Shown: positions 45,250 through 56,461 of the stretch, one piece after another | Layout: each line of letters begins with the position of its first letter | Position numbering within the stretch: the stretch's first letter is position 1 | Source of the DNA: Antedon mediterranea | Taxonomy: Eukaryota > Echinodermata > Crinoidea > Comatulida > Antedonidae | Assembly (NCBI RefSeq): GCF_964355755.1 | Contig: NC_092671.1 | Span: 12,051,001-12,115,000, forward strand | DNA length: 64,000 bases | Direction of reading: 5' to 3' | Notes under the pieces: model-generated | What the model saw: the letters and a program-made list of their open reading frames with translations, nothing else | Databases searched by the model: none | Told to the model about the DNA's origin: nothing | Position numbers and translations under genes: made by a program

Positions 45250-46488
45250 CTATGTCTTGGCACTGCCGGGTTCCATCCTCCATAGTGTAACACTCTTGGA
45301 CCTCTGAACACTCTGGGATACACCGTGGTGGGTGAAGTTCAACTTTTTTTTTAAATGCATGAGACATATTTGATAATTGAAATAAAAAATAATTCACTAA
45401 ACTAAAACAAAACGGTTTAACATGCGTGACGCATAAATTAAATCTACGGTCGGCTGGATCGAAAATCGATAAAATAGGGTCTGATGACAATAGTAAATAC
45501 GAAAAAAAAAACTCCCGGTAAGAAGTCCTAGGTCGTCGAAAAATCCCAGTGGCAAGAGATGTTTTTAAAGCTTGGTTGTTATAATGATTAAGATAAATAT
45601 AATCAGAAAAGGCAATGATGTAATTATTTGACTGTATAATAAAACTGAAGATGGTTTGTTATTTTAGTAATTTTTGTATCTTGTAAATATCCGGTAGACT
45701 ATCTGTTAATGATTTCAGTGTATTGTTATGTAGGCCTACATTTATCTTTTTTAATTTCATTTTCTGAGACGGGAAGTAACCGGCAAAGGAGAATCAAAGT
45801 TTTATTTTAAACCGTGGTCATTCCTTGCCATCTCAGATGTATTTTTGTATTTTTATGGCAAATGAAATGAAATTAAATAAATTAATAAAAAATCAGTAAT
45901 TTAAAAAAAAACTGCACATTTAGCAAACTTACCTGGGGCACAACAACTTGGCGGATCACACGATGTACACTCTTAAAATCAATCAAACAGAAACGGTCGA
46001 ATACACATTTAGTATATGCCTTCTGGACCTATAATAGGCCTATCTAAGTGTTTAAGTGATTATGGTTGGTTAAAAACAAGGACTGCTTTTAAAATAAAAC
46101 CTGATTCAAAGATGCGTAAGGGTTACAGTATTTATACATTGTCAGCATTAATAGTATTACTGTTATTGTCAGGCCTGTACATAGCTCAAAACTACTAAAT
46201 ACATTTAAACCACCACGCATTGGATTTAAAACACACACGAGACTCAAGAGTACGGTATGTATCTTATAGTGGTTTTTAAAGCTTATATATAACAAACTTA
46301 AAACATGCCTAATCACTGTATTTTTTTAATATATTTTATTAATTAAATTGTTATTTTATGGACCAATAATATCACTCCTTTTTTTTCTTCTTTTCTCTAT
46401 TCAATTATCTTCTATTCTACTAACCTGCACTAGACATGTCGATGGTGATATTCAACACCATTAGCATTACAATCATGTATCCAAACAT
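45250..46488 (-). CDS. M6: secreted peptide gene with two cysteine exons (partial)
   Basis: Exon 1 (46425-46488) encodes a signal peptide MFGYMIVMLMVLNITIDMSS, donor GTTAGT, phase 1. A 39-nt exon (45933-45971) encodes ECTSCDPPSCCAP and ends with a GTAAGT donor. A third exon (45250-45342) encodes VELHPPRCIPECSEVQEC and YTMEDGTRQCQDI, spacing x3, x5, x9, followed by a GTAAGG donor. All are phase 1, so frame is kept. The acceptor of the third exon is preceded by an A-run and is weak. A terminal exon has not been identified, hence partial. The additional CDPPSCC mini-exon is not seen in other members. Confidence 0.5.
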
Positions 46489-46952
46489 TTTGTTTCCAGA
46501 AATCAATTATAGGCCTACGAAGAAGTGAAAAATATTCATTAAGAATGTTAAACATCATTTATAAATCATATAAATAAAACAATTTATTTCTATACAATGT
46601 ATATGTATGGTCCTATATTTTTTAATAAACAAACAATTACTGAAAATGACAATGCAGTGGGTATCATTGGCTGGATCTTAATGGAGATACAAAATAAAAT
46701 AAGCAAAAACCTAAAACCACACTTCATATTAAAACACATAGAATGACCAAGTCTGTGGATTAATTGTTACTTTCTATGATTATTTTTCTATGACATAAAA
46801 AGAAATGAAAATATGAATTCCTCTTTCATCAGATCTAATTATGCTAAATATGTTATATAGGCCTAAACAATTATTACGAAATGTATTTGATTACTTTATT
46901 TTAATAAAGACAAACGAATTTACCAATAACTTCCACCTACATGGTGTTTTAA

Positions 46953-47078
46953 GGTCTTTCACACCTGCGTCAACCGACACTGTGCGCGTAGCTGCGTGAA
47001 AACGAAACATTGACACGTTCGATTTGATTTGACGGCGCCGGGGACCGGAACCGTGTCGGAACAGTTGTGAAAGACCCG
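46953..47078. mobile_element. Small MITE with TTAA target duplication
   Basis: A 126-bp GC-richer insert flanked by TTAA on both sides (46949-46952, 47079-47082). Its ends are imperfect inverted repeats: GGTCTTTCACACCTG on the left, and GGTCTTTCACAACTG as complement of the right end. TTAA duplication is typical of piggyBac-like and Kolobok-like elements. It has no coding capacity. Confidence 0.6.
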
Positions 47079-47454
47079 TTAAATAAGCTAAAATATTTAA
47101 TTTCACTTGCCAATTGTCAGAAATCCAGGTAAATAATCTTGTATGCTGTTGACTACGGTAACGTACAATCTTGCAGTAAAAAGAATATCGTTTCAAATGC
47201 GTGATCCAACCTAAAAGCCCTGTGTAATATGGGCTGTCTCCTCGTTTAATGTAAATGTGGAGTGAACATATGGGAGGGGCGTGTGAATGTGCATATAGGC
47301 CTATTGCTATTTTACATTTTTCGAGAAAGAGTCCAATTTCTTGAATATTTCTACATAATGTGTTGAGAGTTTTATTTTACATATATTTTTTAAAAATAAT
47401 CTTTCTTTCTTAATCCTTTTTTTATACGAACTTGTTTAATATTATTATATAATT

Positions 47455-48200
47455 ATGGTATTCATATTTTCAATCCCAAAAGTGTTTCTAACCTATGTTT
47501 TAAATTACTTCCGAAACATTGATTTGTTTGTAAAAATATAATAGGCCTATTTAGGACTAATCATTTTTTGTATAAATCTTAATAATGTTAATAATGTTAG
47601 TCTTCTATAGCGCATAATACGATGTTTCTAAGCGCTTGCACGCAAAGATGATCCATAAAATATCCCAAGATAAAAAAAAACAAATTAAAAAAATGAAGAA
47701 ATGCAGAGGCATTTCTCCAGCACTTTGAAGCTCCCATATGATAGCTCTCTGGAACAGTATTCACAGAAGCTTGATTGAAAAAGACATTGTCTATCCTATC
47801 CTAAGTACCAAAATAAGAAGAAACAATATTTGTTTAAATATCGATTCATGTTACCTCTTTAAATATGTGTTGACATTTTATTGATACCGTTATAAGCAAA
47901 AAGTACATACAAACAAATATGGATTCATAATGAGATAATCATAGGCCTAATCATATTAAATTGTATCATATCAAATTCATATATATATAATTAAAAAACA
48001 ACATAATTTATGCCAAATTCGTAAATAAAACGGACAGGAGTATTCACATGTAACACAATATTTAATATTTATAATTACATGATAATTATTATACCTTTTG
48101 ACAAACATGTTTATTTTTTATGTAAACGCTTATTTTTAATGACTATTTTTGAGCGCCGTAACAAAGTATACGTTTAAACTGAATAACTCTGAATAATTAA
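47455..48200. repeat. Duplicated flank upstream of P2 (partner 41255-41880)
   Basis: See the partner. It is slightly longer here and includes GCTGAGGAGTCCGCTCAATA at about 48203, which matches 43603-43620 downstream of P1. Confidence 0.65.
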
Positions 48201-49157
48201 TTGTGCTGAGGAGTCCGCTCAATAAAAACAACAGTAACTAATGCAAATCATAACTAAAAGTAAATTAAAATGCATGCCATTTACATAAATTATGTAAGTA
48301 AAATGTATAAAAAGTCAGAAAGTTGAATTTTTATTGATAAAGTTTATAACTCATTTTACGATGGAATTCATTTGGTTCACCAAAACTATATAATAATTGT
48401 ACGAACATTTTCACAAACATGCTTATTTTTTAACATGTTCTATTAATAAGCACACACAACAGCATTATAATAATAAAAAATACTGATGTAAGCGATAGCA
48501 ACAATTGCAGCACACAGGGAATGCGGTTCTTTTGAGATTTGCAATACAAACGTGAGTCTGTAATTTCATCATGTAGGTAGTTTTATATACATTTAAAATT
48601 ATTAAATCATTATTGAAAACACAATCACAGGTTAAAATCATAATTTGATCCAATTAATTATGTATACTCACGAGAAACAATTGAATTTAAATATTGAGAG
48701 AGAAAAGTCGAAATGACATTGACATTAAAAGTTACGGTAAACATATATTATTAATCACAAAGGACAATGATGAAAGATAAACGTGATGATGAAGACGACA
48801 AAATAGAATGGAATGGTGACATTGAAAGACAGTGTTACCGGTTTTTTTTTTCATATTAGAATATATTAATATATTGTTATTTGTATTTTTTTGTATTAGC
48901 TCTCTTTTTAAAATCGCTAAACTAAAACGACCTTTCTCTTTTTTAGTCATCATGAAAAAATAAAATAAAATTGATAGTCGTTGAAGTAGTTTTTAGCGAT
49001 GGAATTTGGTCCATTTCCTCATCATATTTATCGTTTCAAATTAACTAATTAAATTTCAGTATATCACCGGGTGGTTTAGAATTTATATTCTGTGCATCAC
49101 GTACGTAATCAATGGTGAATTTATCGTTATTTTGTATCAACAGTTTTTTTTTACACA
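48201..49157. other. 5' region of P2
   Basis: Non-coding. A pyrimidine tract TTTTTTTTTTACACA stands directly before the P2 ATG where P3 and P4 have a TTTT...AG acceptor, so the 5'-UTR acceptor of P2 seems lost. Confidence 0.45.
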
Positions 49158-49894
49158 ATGGCTCGAATTTGGATATTCATAGTAGTTTTGTGTGCAACCA
49201 ACGTAAGGTTTGCAGTTTCTACGCGCCACGGTTTGTAAAATATTATCCACTTCTCAATTCACAATTAAATTTTCCACCACACCGAGTATTTTAATTTTGT
49301 CAGTATTTCGAATGCCTTTACATTTTTAGAATAACATTTTTTTGGTACGTCATCCATGGAAGATTTAGGATGAGAACGAGGCGGAGGTTAATTATTTACA
49401 AAACTATCTATACAATCACTAATGTATTTAATTTCTAAATAGTAAATGTTTATGTTTTAGTAAGTAAGTATATTATATTTTATCCAATGGCGCTTTACCT
49501 CCCATTGCGTCATCACATTATCGTTATTATTTTTGTAGACCTAATTTATGTTTTATTACGAATCTATGTAGATCAAATCCATGTGAATCAACTGCAACTT
49601 GTGAGCTAACAACTAGTGGTTACGTATGCCTGCAGAGTGAGCGTACGGTTTGATTTTCGTTTTTATAAAATTGTAATCGACAGTTAATTTTTTGTTTGGT
49701 AATGGTTAATATTTCTCTCATTGCCTCTCTCATTGCCACTTACCTAAAAACATTATCATGATTAATTATTCTAACAGAAAGTGGGACTGCTGAAAAGGTA
49801 TATTATTACAATCGTAGTCGAATACAAAATACATTATCTTTTACAGGTGGCATGTTCCTTACTAAAGGCGATCGTTTTGGATAACTTCTACTAT
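49158..49894 (+). pseudogene. P2: peptide gene with KGD tail, one base lost at exon-2 acceptor
   Basis: Exon 1 (49158-49230): signal peptide MARIWIFIVVLCATNVRF with donor GTTTGT. Exon 2 (about 49572-49636 or -49642): SNPCESTATCELTTSGYVC, matching the NPC-x5-C-x8-C spacing of M2, but lacking its first cysteine. The TATGTAG acceptor is followed by A instead of AT before TCA, so splicing in phase 1 breaks the frame by one base. Exon 3 (49857-49894), after acceptor ATCTTTTACAG: SGMFLTKGDRFG-stop. All else is conserved, so it is either a recent pseudogene or uses an unseen acceptor. The KGD aligns with RGD of P1. Confidence 0.55.
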
Positions 49895-50144
49895 TACCAG
49901 TACTGTTCCATTATGAATAGGAAAGATGACAATAATCATCGAATGTGGACGATAATGCTTGTTTGAAATATGTGCTATATTTTTATTTAATGTTATTGAA
50001 TTATATATTTTTGTTATCATTAATTAACCAAAGTTCATCATTCATATTTCCTGATTGTAAATGTTCATGTTTCCATAGGTGTTTGATCCACACACAAAAA
50101 AAAAAGAAAAATGAAAATGGCTTAATAATGTACATAAATCCAGG

Positions 50145-50145
<1 letters not shown>

Positions 50146-50186
<41 letters not shown>

Positions 50187-50230
50187 GTGTTATTATTATT
50201 ATTATTATTAGTGTTATTATTATTATTATT
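50146..50230. repeat. ATT trinucleotide microsatellite
   Basis: About 28 ATT repeats with two GTGTT interruptions. The frames of poly-Tyr or poly-Asn over it are artefacts. Confidence 0.95.
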
Positions 50231-50363
50231 TTGTTTTTTTAAATCAACGAAATTGGCATTTGTTATCAAACCGTGACAATATAATACAATTCGATGCATC
50301 ATAACATTATTTAATCAATTTATTTATTTAGATATATTCAGTGCAATAATCTGAGATTATATA

Positions 50364-51143
50364 GACCGGCAGCCCGGAGACATTTGGTTAGATGAGCTAG
50401 GTACCAACATCTGACTATTTAAGTGTGTGGGGGGTCACTTGAAATCAATGAAAATGGGAGTCTGCCGGGTACACCCTGCTGCATCTAGACCCGGAGGGAC
50501 CCCGAAAGGTGCTAAAAAATCGGCCCCGGTTAGATGAGAGAGATACCACCTAATTTTACCACCATGGACGCCCTAGGGCCAAGGCAGTGTACAGATAGTC
50601 TGTAATAGGTAATTTGGTATTGCTTACAATGTGCTAAATCCTATAACATTGGTTGCTGGTGGTATCTACAATATCTAAGCTGGGCTAGTTGGGGGAAGGG
50701 GGGTTTCTAGTCTAACTTTAGGGTGTCTGGCACTTGTGGTGCAACAAACAATTAGTCTATTGTTATCCATTTAGTATTGTATAAACACAACTTGTTTATT
50801 TGGCATTAATTTTGAGTGATACCTCACTCAGCTATGCTATACCCATTTTAGGTCCTCCCTCGGGGGGTCTGACGGGTCTATTGCAAAAGACAAAAAATCT
50901 GTCGTTTGTGATACTGGTATAAGGATGCCAATGGGAATTCCTGGTGGTAAAATTAGGTGGTATCTCTCTCATCTAACCGGAGCCGATTTTTTTTAGCACC
51001 TTTTGGGGTCTTCCCGGTTTAGACGCAGCAGGGGGTACCCGGCAGACTCCCATTTTCATTGATTCCAAGTGACCCCCAACACACTTAAATAGTCAGATAT
51101 TGGTACCTAGCTCATCTAACCAAATGTCTCTGGGCTGCCGGTC
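50364..51143. mobile_element. Foldback/MITE element with about 206-bp terminal inverted repeats
   Basis: Left arm 50364-50575 starts GACCGGCAGCCCGGAGACAT; right arm 50938-51143 is its reverse complement and ends ATGTCTCTGGGCTGCCGGTC. The arms stay complementary with few mismatches over about 206 bp. The flanks are TATA on both sides (50360-50363, 51144-51147), giving a 4-bp TATA or 2-bp TA target duplication. The 360-bp centre has no coding frame. A non-autonomous DNA transposon; the superfamily is not certain. Confidence 0.85.
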
Positions 51144-51339
51144 TATAACACAACAGCAACATTTTTCAATACTGGCAAACAGATTGCATTATGAACTACA
51201 TTATTAAGTGGAATAAATTGAACGAAAATAAAATGTTACTGTTATTTGACAAATATAAACTTGACACGAACATAAAATGAATATGTTAATCAAGCTATTA
51301 TTGTACACTAATAATCATTTAATTGGGTCAATAAAAATA

Positions 51340-51526
51340 AATAAATATAATGTACATATTGAATGTTTTATTAATATTACCGAATTAAAATATTAGAATA
51401 TTTATAAGTATAAAATCTGTATTGTTTTGATATAATTATTATTAAATGACAATATTTGCATTGAGCATTTTAACGACAACAGAACGGTCGGATATTGAAA
51501 TAGCAAAATTTCTTTGATTTCATCAG
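51340..51526 (+). promoter_or_regulatory. Promoter and non-coding first exon of P3
   Basis: The segment GGTCAATAAAAATAAATAAA ... CATCAG/GTATGT is shared with 55378-55572 and 56462-56660. Conservation reaches up to the CATCAG/GTATG donor (51521-51532) and then falls off, as expected for a conserved promoter plus 5'-UTR exon. It would splice to the TTCTTTTTTTTTTAG acceptor at 52130, four bases before the ATG. Several TATA-like words exist, so none is singled out. Confidence 0.45.
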
Positions 51527-52133
51527 GTATGTTAAATTTACTTCTTGTAAAAGATTACTTAATGAGGACACAATTATCTTTCACTTTATAAAGGAGATTA
51601 AATTAAAGATTTGTCTTACCTTATACTACTGTTTTTTTTGTTTGGCAAGTGATGTTTTGTTGAAACAAAATTATTCTAAAAAGTAAGCATAATCTAGAGA
51701 TTTAAGGCGTTTATCACATTCGATAAGCAGACGAAATGTTAATTTTCATGTGAAGTAAGTTGTATTAAGGTGTTAATAGAAACTTCTGATTTCGCATGGC
51801 TACGAAGTTATCAAGTAGGCCTATAAACATATATCCACGGTGACCTACGTAGTACAATGATATCCTAAAACAGGAAACTTTACAAATAAATATTCGATAA
51901 ATATTTCATAAAAATGAAATTAAAATTGAAAATTATACGACCAATAAAAGTGAAAGAAGGTAGTGGAGACTAGAACATCAGCAGGAACGATAATAAAGAT
52001 GAGGACAACATATATCATGAAGAAGATAAAGAAAATGATCACAATAATACTTAATTATTAGTTAAACAACTTTCTTGTATGATAATATTTATTTAAGTAA
52101 ATCACACAGGTGCACTTCTTTTTTTTTTAGAAA

Positions 52134-53011
52134 ATGGCTCGAGTTTCCATTGCTTTAGTAGTATTGCTGCTCGTAACATTGACCGCCGCAACGCGAAACG
52201 GTTTGTAAATCCTTTGGTACATTAGTGTTACAAGTGTATTTTTTCCAAAAATAATAGTAAAATAACACTGTATAAAGTAAGCATTGTTTTTTCATCCTCC
52301 AATATATAAATAATTCAATTTTCAACATCTTGTGATCAATCCTCAATCAAATTTTCCTGAATTTCCTACTTTTCCAGAATTTTGAATGTGATTAACACTT
52401 ACTTGTTTATTTCTGTAATGAGGGCTAGTTATATATATATTTTTTCCAATATATTTTCTTTAGTATGTTTTTTAACTGTTTTTTAAAAACTAAATCTGAC
52501 GTAAATATACCAAAATTTGTAATTTATATAGGATTTAGACCATCGAGCTTGCGCTGATGACATTGTCTAGATATAAAAACCATACAAGAGTTCAATGAGT
52601 ACATAATGATTACGTCATTGAAGGAAACATATCTATATGCAAACCCAGTTGGTAGTAACATTTTATTTTTCAATTATGATTTTGATCTGGAAGAAGGAAG
52701 TGATCCATGTCAAGCTGACCCATGTGATCCAAATTGTATCCAAACAAATGGCGATTTATGTCAGGCCGGTAGGTTTTATATTGTTTATTTTTTAAACATT
52801 CGATTTAGTTATTTCCATTGTTGGATTATTCTTTGTACATTGTGTTCTGCGTTCAAGATTTATATAGTTCTGAGTAATTGAAAATTACTTTATTCTACTA
52901 TTCTAATATCCGATACTTTGTTTTCTAGAAACTATTATTATTAACCCAGAACCTGAACAAGAACAAGCTTCTGCTATGTTCGTCAGTGCGGGAGATAGTC
53001 GAGGAGGCTAA
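52134..53011 (+). CDS. P3: secreted cysteine-rich peptide, acidic plus AGD tail (intact)
   Basis: Join of 52134-52200, about 52694-52768 and 52929-53011. Exon 1: MARVSIALVVLLLVTLTAAT signal peptide. Exon 2: EGSDPCQADPCDPNC then IQTNGDLCQA, spacing C-x4-C-x3-C-x7-C, donor GTAGG; its acceptor (GATCTGGAAG) is weak and could be three bases further on. Exon 3 after TTTTCTAG: ETIIINPEPEQEQAS then AMFVSAGDSRGG-stop. The exon-3 front (NPEPEQEQ) resembles the acidic tail of the minus-strand genes, its end the xGD tail of P1/P2/P4, so both tail types are combined here. All joints are phase 1. Function unknown, secretion inferred. Confidence 0.65.
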
Positions 53012-53134
53012 ATTCAGCCATGTTGATACATGTCACTGGGGAGACTATCATGAGAAAAGTGTGCTTCGAATGTGATACGATATGTGTGAAATATATTCAT
53101 CTTTTCATGATAATTAAAGTTATTATGGCAAGAA

Positions 53135-53140
53135 AATAAA
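53135..53140 (+). terminator. Polyadenylation signal of P3
   Basis: AATAAA in the context GGCAAGAAAATAAATACAA, about 125 bp after the stop. The same GAAAATAAATGCAA context follows P1 (43546) and P4 (55256), supporting a conserved 3' end. Confidence 0.55.
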
Positions 53141-53474
53141 TACAATATGATATTGGTTGCACAACTGCTTATTTTGTCTACTTCAATCGAACATTTCTAT
53201 ACCACATTGATAGTAATAAGGTTCCCCCCGAACGCGTTAACGTTATTTCCCAAAATGCAACGCGCAAACTAAGCCCCCTTTATAATTGTTCAGAGCATGT
53301 TTAATTTTTACGAAAAACCTATTAATTTGAGCATAATTATTTTACATATTCTTTTGTTCACTTTATTCAATCTCAAGTTCTCATATTCTAAATTAAATTG
53401 AATTTAATTTTTTCTATTTACTTAGATACAATTTCATTTTCAATCAGTTCACTCGATTTTTTAAATACTTTGGG

Positions 53475-54210
53475 ACGTGACACTTTTTTATTTATTTATT
53501 CTTTATTTATTCAATATATCGTAATCGCAGCACAAGGCTGAATTTAAACAATATTAACATGATAATGTACACATCAAAAGGACAAAAAATCTAAAGAATA
53601 CAAATATAAAAATATAAAGGTACAAAATTCAAGAATCGATAAAAAATATACAAAATAGAAAATTGACAAAAAGAAGCACACAAACACGCGAGGAGAAATT
53701 GCACATGACGACCAATAAACCAAGAATCATTTGTCAATAAGTAATTTGGCGAGAAAGGGTATATCACTTTTGGCATATCTTTCGGTTCGAGCACGGGGGC
53801 TGAGAAATTCGTGGGAAGGAGCGTACTGTGAGAAAGAGAATTAATAGGAAACCACTCTTTGAAGGAATTGGAACAGACGTATCGATGGGCAAATTCTTTA
53901 AATAATTTATTCTTCTCGTATCAAGCGTCTGAAGATTAGTATTTTTAAGTGCGTTACGATATGTGTCGTTCTTTGGTCCCAAAATAATCCAAAGCGCTCA
54001 TTTTTAATTCGCTCAATCATGAGAGACTGTTTAATAGTAATACAACTTAGGCCTATGTCACGGTGGTGAGGCATACTCGACAATAGGACGAACGTACCCC
54101 AAATAAACGGACACCAAATCGCAAGCAGAAACTCCAAAGCGCTTGAGAGGATAAAGCATATATAATCTACGGCTACTATTAAAAATCATATTGCTAACAA
54201 GAGTCTAATC
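53475..54210 (-). pseudogene. L2/Rex-like LINE RT C-terminal remnant
   Basis: Minus-strand frames with shifts read YVRPIVEYASPP, SHDRANKK, then WIILGPKNDTYRNALKNTNL, QTLDTRRINYLKNL and LLTNDSWFI. The pattern 'VRPI.EYASP.W........RA...ILG...Y...L...NL.TL..RR' is the post-RT region of L2-type elements. The 3' end has an AATAAATAAAGAATAAATAA tail at 53485-53515. It lies between P3 and P4. Confidence 0.65.
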
Positions 54211-54416
54211 AGAGAACGTCAATAAGGTGACGAAAGAAGACAAGAAAGTGGGCAACGCATACCGTGACGGTGAACGCCGATAGTGAGAAGATGATCATGA
54301 CGAGACTAAATACACTGTCAATAATGTTTATTTAAATAAACCACGCAGGTGACCAATGTACACATAACAGATAATATATATTTATTTGTTTGTCTTTGTC
54401 TTTTTTTTTTAAGGAA

Positions 54417-55142
54417 ATGGCTCGACGTGTCTTTATTGCTGTATTATTGTTGTTCGTAATGTTTGCAGTTGCAACCGGAAACGGTTTTAATAATCTTCAG
54501 CTTTACATGCTGTTTATATTTTATTTCTTAATTATTTAAATTTTAACTTTCAAGCAAGATACAAACAAAATTAGGCTACACAATTAGGAAAAGACTCGGA
54601 AAAAAGGGTGAAAGTTAAAACTAAATGCACAATTAAAAAAACAAAACGCACAATCAAAGAGATCAAATAATCCAACTACAAATTCACAAAAGTACATCGC
54701 GAAAAATAGACAACTTTGAAGCATGACCTCCTCAAATCAAATATCCTAGTTGACTTAGGCCTAGGCATCTAGCCTAAAATATTCCGAATTTATTAAGAAC
54801 CTTGGAATGAATTTATTATGTTCGTTTTTTTTTTATTTTTTACATTTTTATGCGATATTTTCTGATATGTTTTTTACATGCAATTTTGCCATTTTGCCAC
54901 GAGATGTAAAGTTGTTCAGTATTTTTGTAAATAGAGAGAACGTAGTATTATCTTGAAAATTATACTATTGTCTGGTAGTTAGTAGTAGTTTGCTTGCTTT
55001 ATTTATTTATTTAGTTATTTTTTGCCTAGGTATTTTTAAATTAAAAATTATTTTATTAACTGCTAAGAAAATTGTATATTTCTTTTTAGTAAAATCAACT
55101 GGCGTGTTCATAAGTTGGGGAGATTCCAGCGTAAGGGCGTAG
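54417..55142 (+). CDS. P4: secreted peptide gene without cysteine exon, WGD tail
   Basis: Exon 1 (54417-54483) encodes the signal peptide MARRVFIAVLLLFVMFAVAT, preceded by a TTTTTTTTTTAAG acceptor. Exon 2 (55090-55142), after TTTCTTTTTAG, encodes VKSTGVFISWGDSSVRA-stop in phase 1. No cysteine module can be found in the 600-bp intron, so the predicted product is a signal peptide followed by an 18-20-residue linear peptide. The tail aligns with those of P1-P3, with tryptophan before GD. The missing module could be a simple deletion; frame is kept because introns are phase 1. Polyadenylation signal at 55256-55261. Confidence 0.5.
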
Positions 55143-55377
55143 CTTCTAGCCATATCATTTAAGACCGGTCACGGTGCACGATGAGAAATTAAAATGCGCA
55201 TGTGTGAAGTCCTCTTATATGCCTAATTGAATTGTATCATGGTTTATGGTAAGAAAATAAATGCAACAATGATGTTGAATTTCTGGAAAATTCTTCATTG
55301 ATATGAGTCAATTTTGACAGGAACATAACAAATTGAGTGTCAATCAAGCTGTTATTAATAACTATTTACTAGTGGGT

Positions 55378-55572
55378 CAATAAAATAAATAAATATATAA
55401 TGTACATAATTATAAAATGTTTTATTAATATCACAAAATTAAAAATAATAGAATAATTATATGTATAATCTAAATATAACAGTATCTTTTAAACATTAAA
55501 TGACAATTATTCGCTTTGAGAATTTCAACGTCTGTCGATATTGAAATTGCAAAGTTTCATTGATTTCATCAG
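55378..55572 (+). promoter_or_regulatory. Orphan promoter/5'-exon copy A
   Basis: Homologous to 51340-51526 and, nearly identical, to 56462-56660, ending at the CATCAG/GTATG donor. No signal exon follows before copy B, so it is orphaned or starts a transcript using a later exon. 55573-55790 continues the homology to 56661-56800. Confidence 0.45.
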
Positions 55573-56105
55573 GTATGGTAAATTGACTTGTGTACACCTA
55601 CCGTATTTTATTGAATGATTAAACTTGCATTTGACAAAAAGTAGATGAATTTTTGATTTTCTTTCATGTGAATAGGATTTAAAGAGTTTTAATTTAGCAG
55701 ACAACGAAGTTATCGAGGCGAAAATAATTATTCTGTGTACACTCACAGCGTAGTAAAATATTAGGATATAGGATGTCAATTCAATAATATTTTCTATAAC
55801 TTATAATTATCTATTTTTATTCAACTCTATTTATGCCCATAAAAAATAACACATTTTGACTGATTTCAAAGAATTATAAATAATTTAATTTGTTGTATTA
55901 TTTTTTTAAGGGCCCTACCAAACAATAAATACTATACTTTAAAATGTTATTAGTCATCTAAGACATTGTGAAACAGAGTAGGTTTAGTTTTACGAATGTC
56001 AAGCATTTTTAATATTGGTAACCGACAGAAAACGTACAAGGAGAACGTCCTTCTAAAACCTTTTTACCCGAGTCATTATCATTCGGAGAACCATCGTCTA
56101 CACTT

Positions 56106-56142
56106 CCTAGAGGGGGAGCGAGCGAAGCGAGCTCATTCTAGG
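56106..56142. repeat. Hairpin with GAGCGAGCGAAGCGAGCTC core
   Basis: CCTAGA and TCTAGG arms enclose the same AGCGAAGCGAGC core as the hairpins at 26115 and 29701. It sits between the two orphan promoter copies. The plus frame over it (55996-56274) is not supported as a gene. Confidence 0.55.
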
Positions 56143-56461
56143 CATAGGTTTATATTACATGATATGTTGTTTCTTTACAAATGTGTTAATTCCTGTTTCA
56201 GCTGCGACTTTGTTCAGTTGTTTGGTATTCATGTTAAGGTTAAACTTATCAACTCACTTTTGGCTTGTAATTAACTAACACATTTTTATCTCCCTGTTTA
56301 GGATATCTAGAATATGATTTGTATGAACAAGAATTGAATAACAAAATAAATAATCAATTTTAAAAAATGAAACAAAGTATTTGACATTTAATGTCAATTT
56401 TGACAGAAACATAACAAACTGAGTGTCAATCAACCAGTTATTAATAACCATTTAATAATGG

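Noticed and set aside
50042-50302. Poly-Asn and poly-Tyr proteins.
   Set aside because: They are translations of the ATT microsatellite.
55996-56274. 92-codon plus frame as a further family member.
   Set aside because: No signal peptide or cysteine spacing of the family, and it runs through the dispersed hairpin at 56106.
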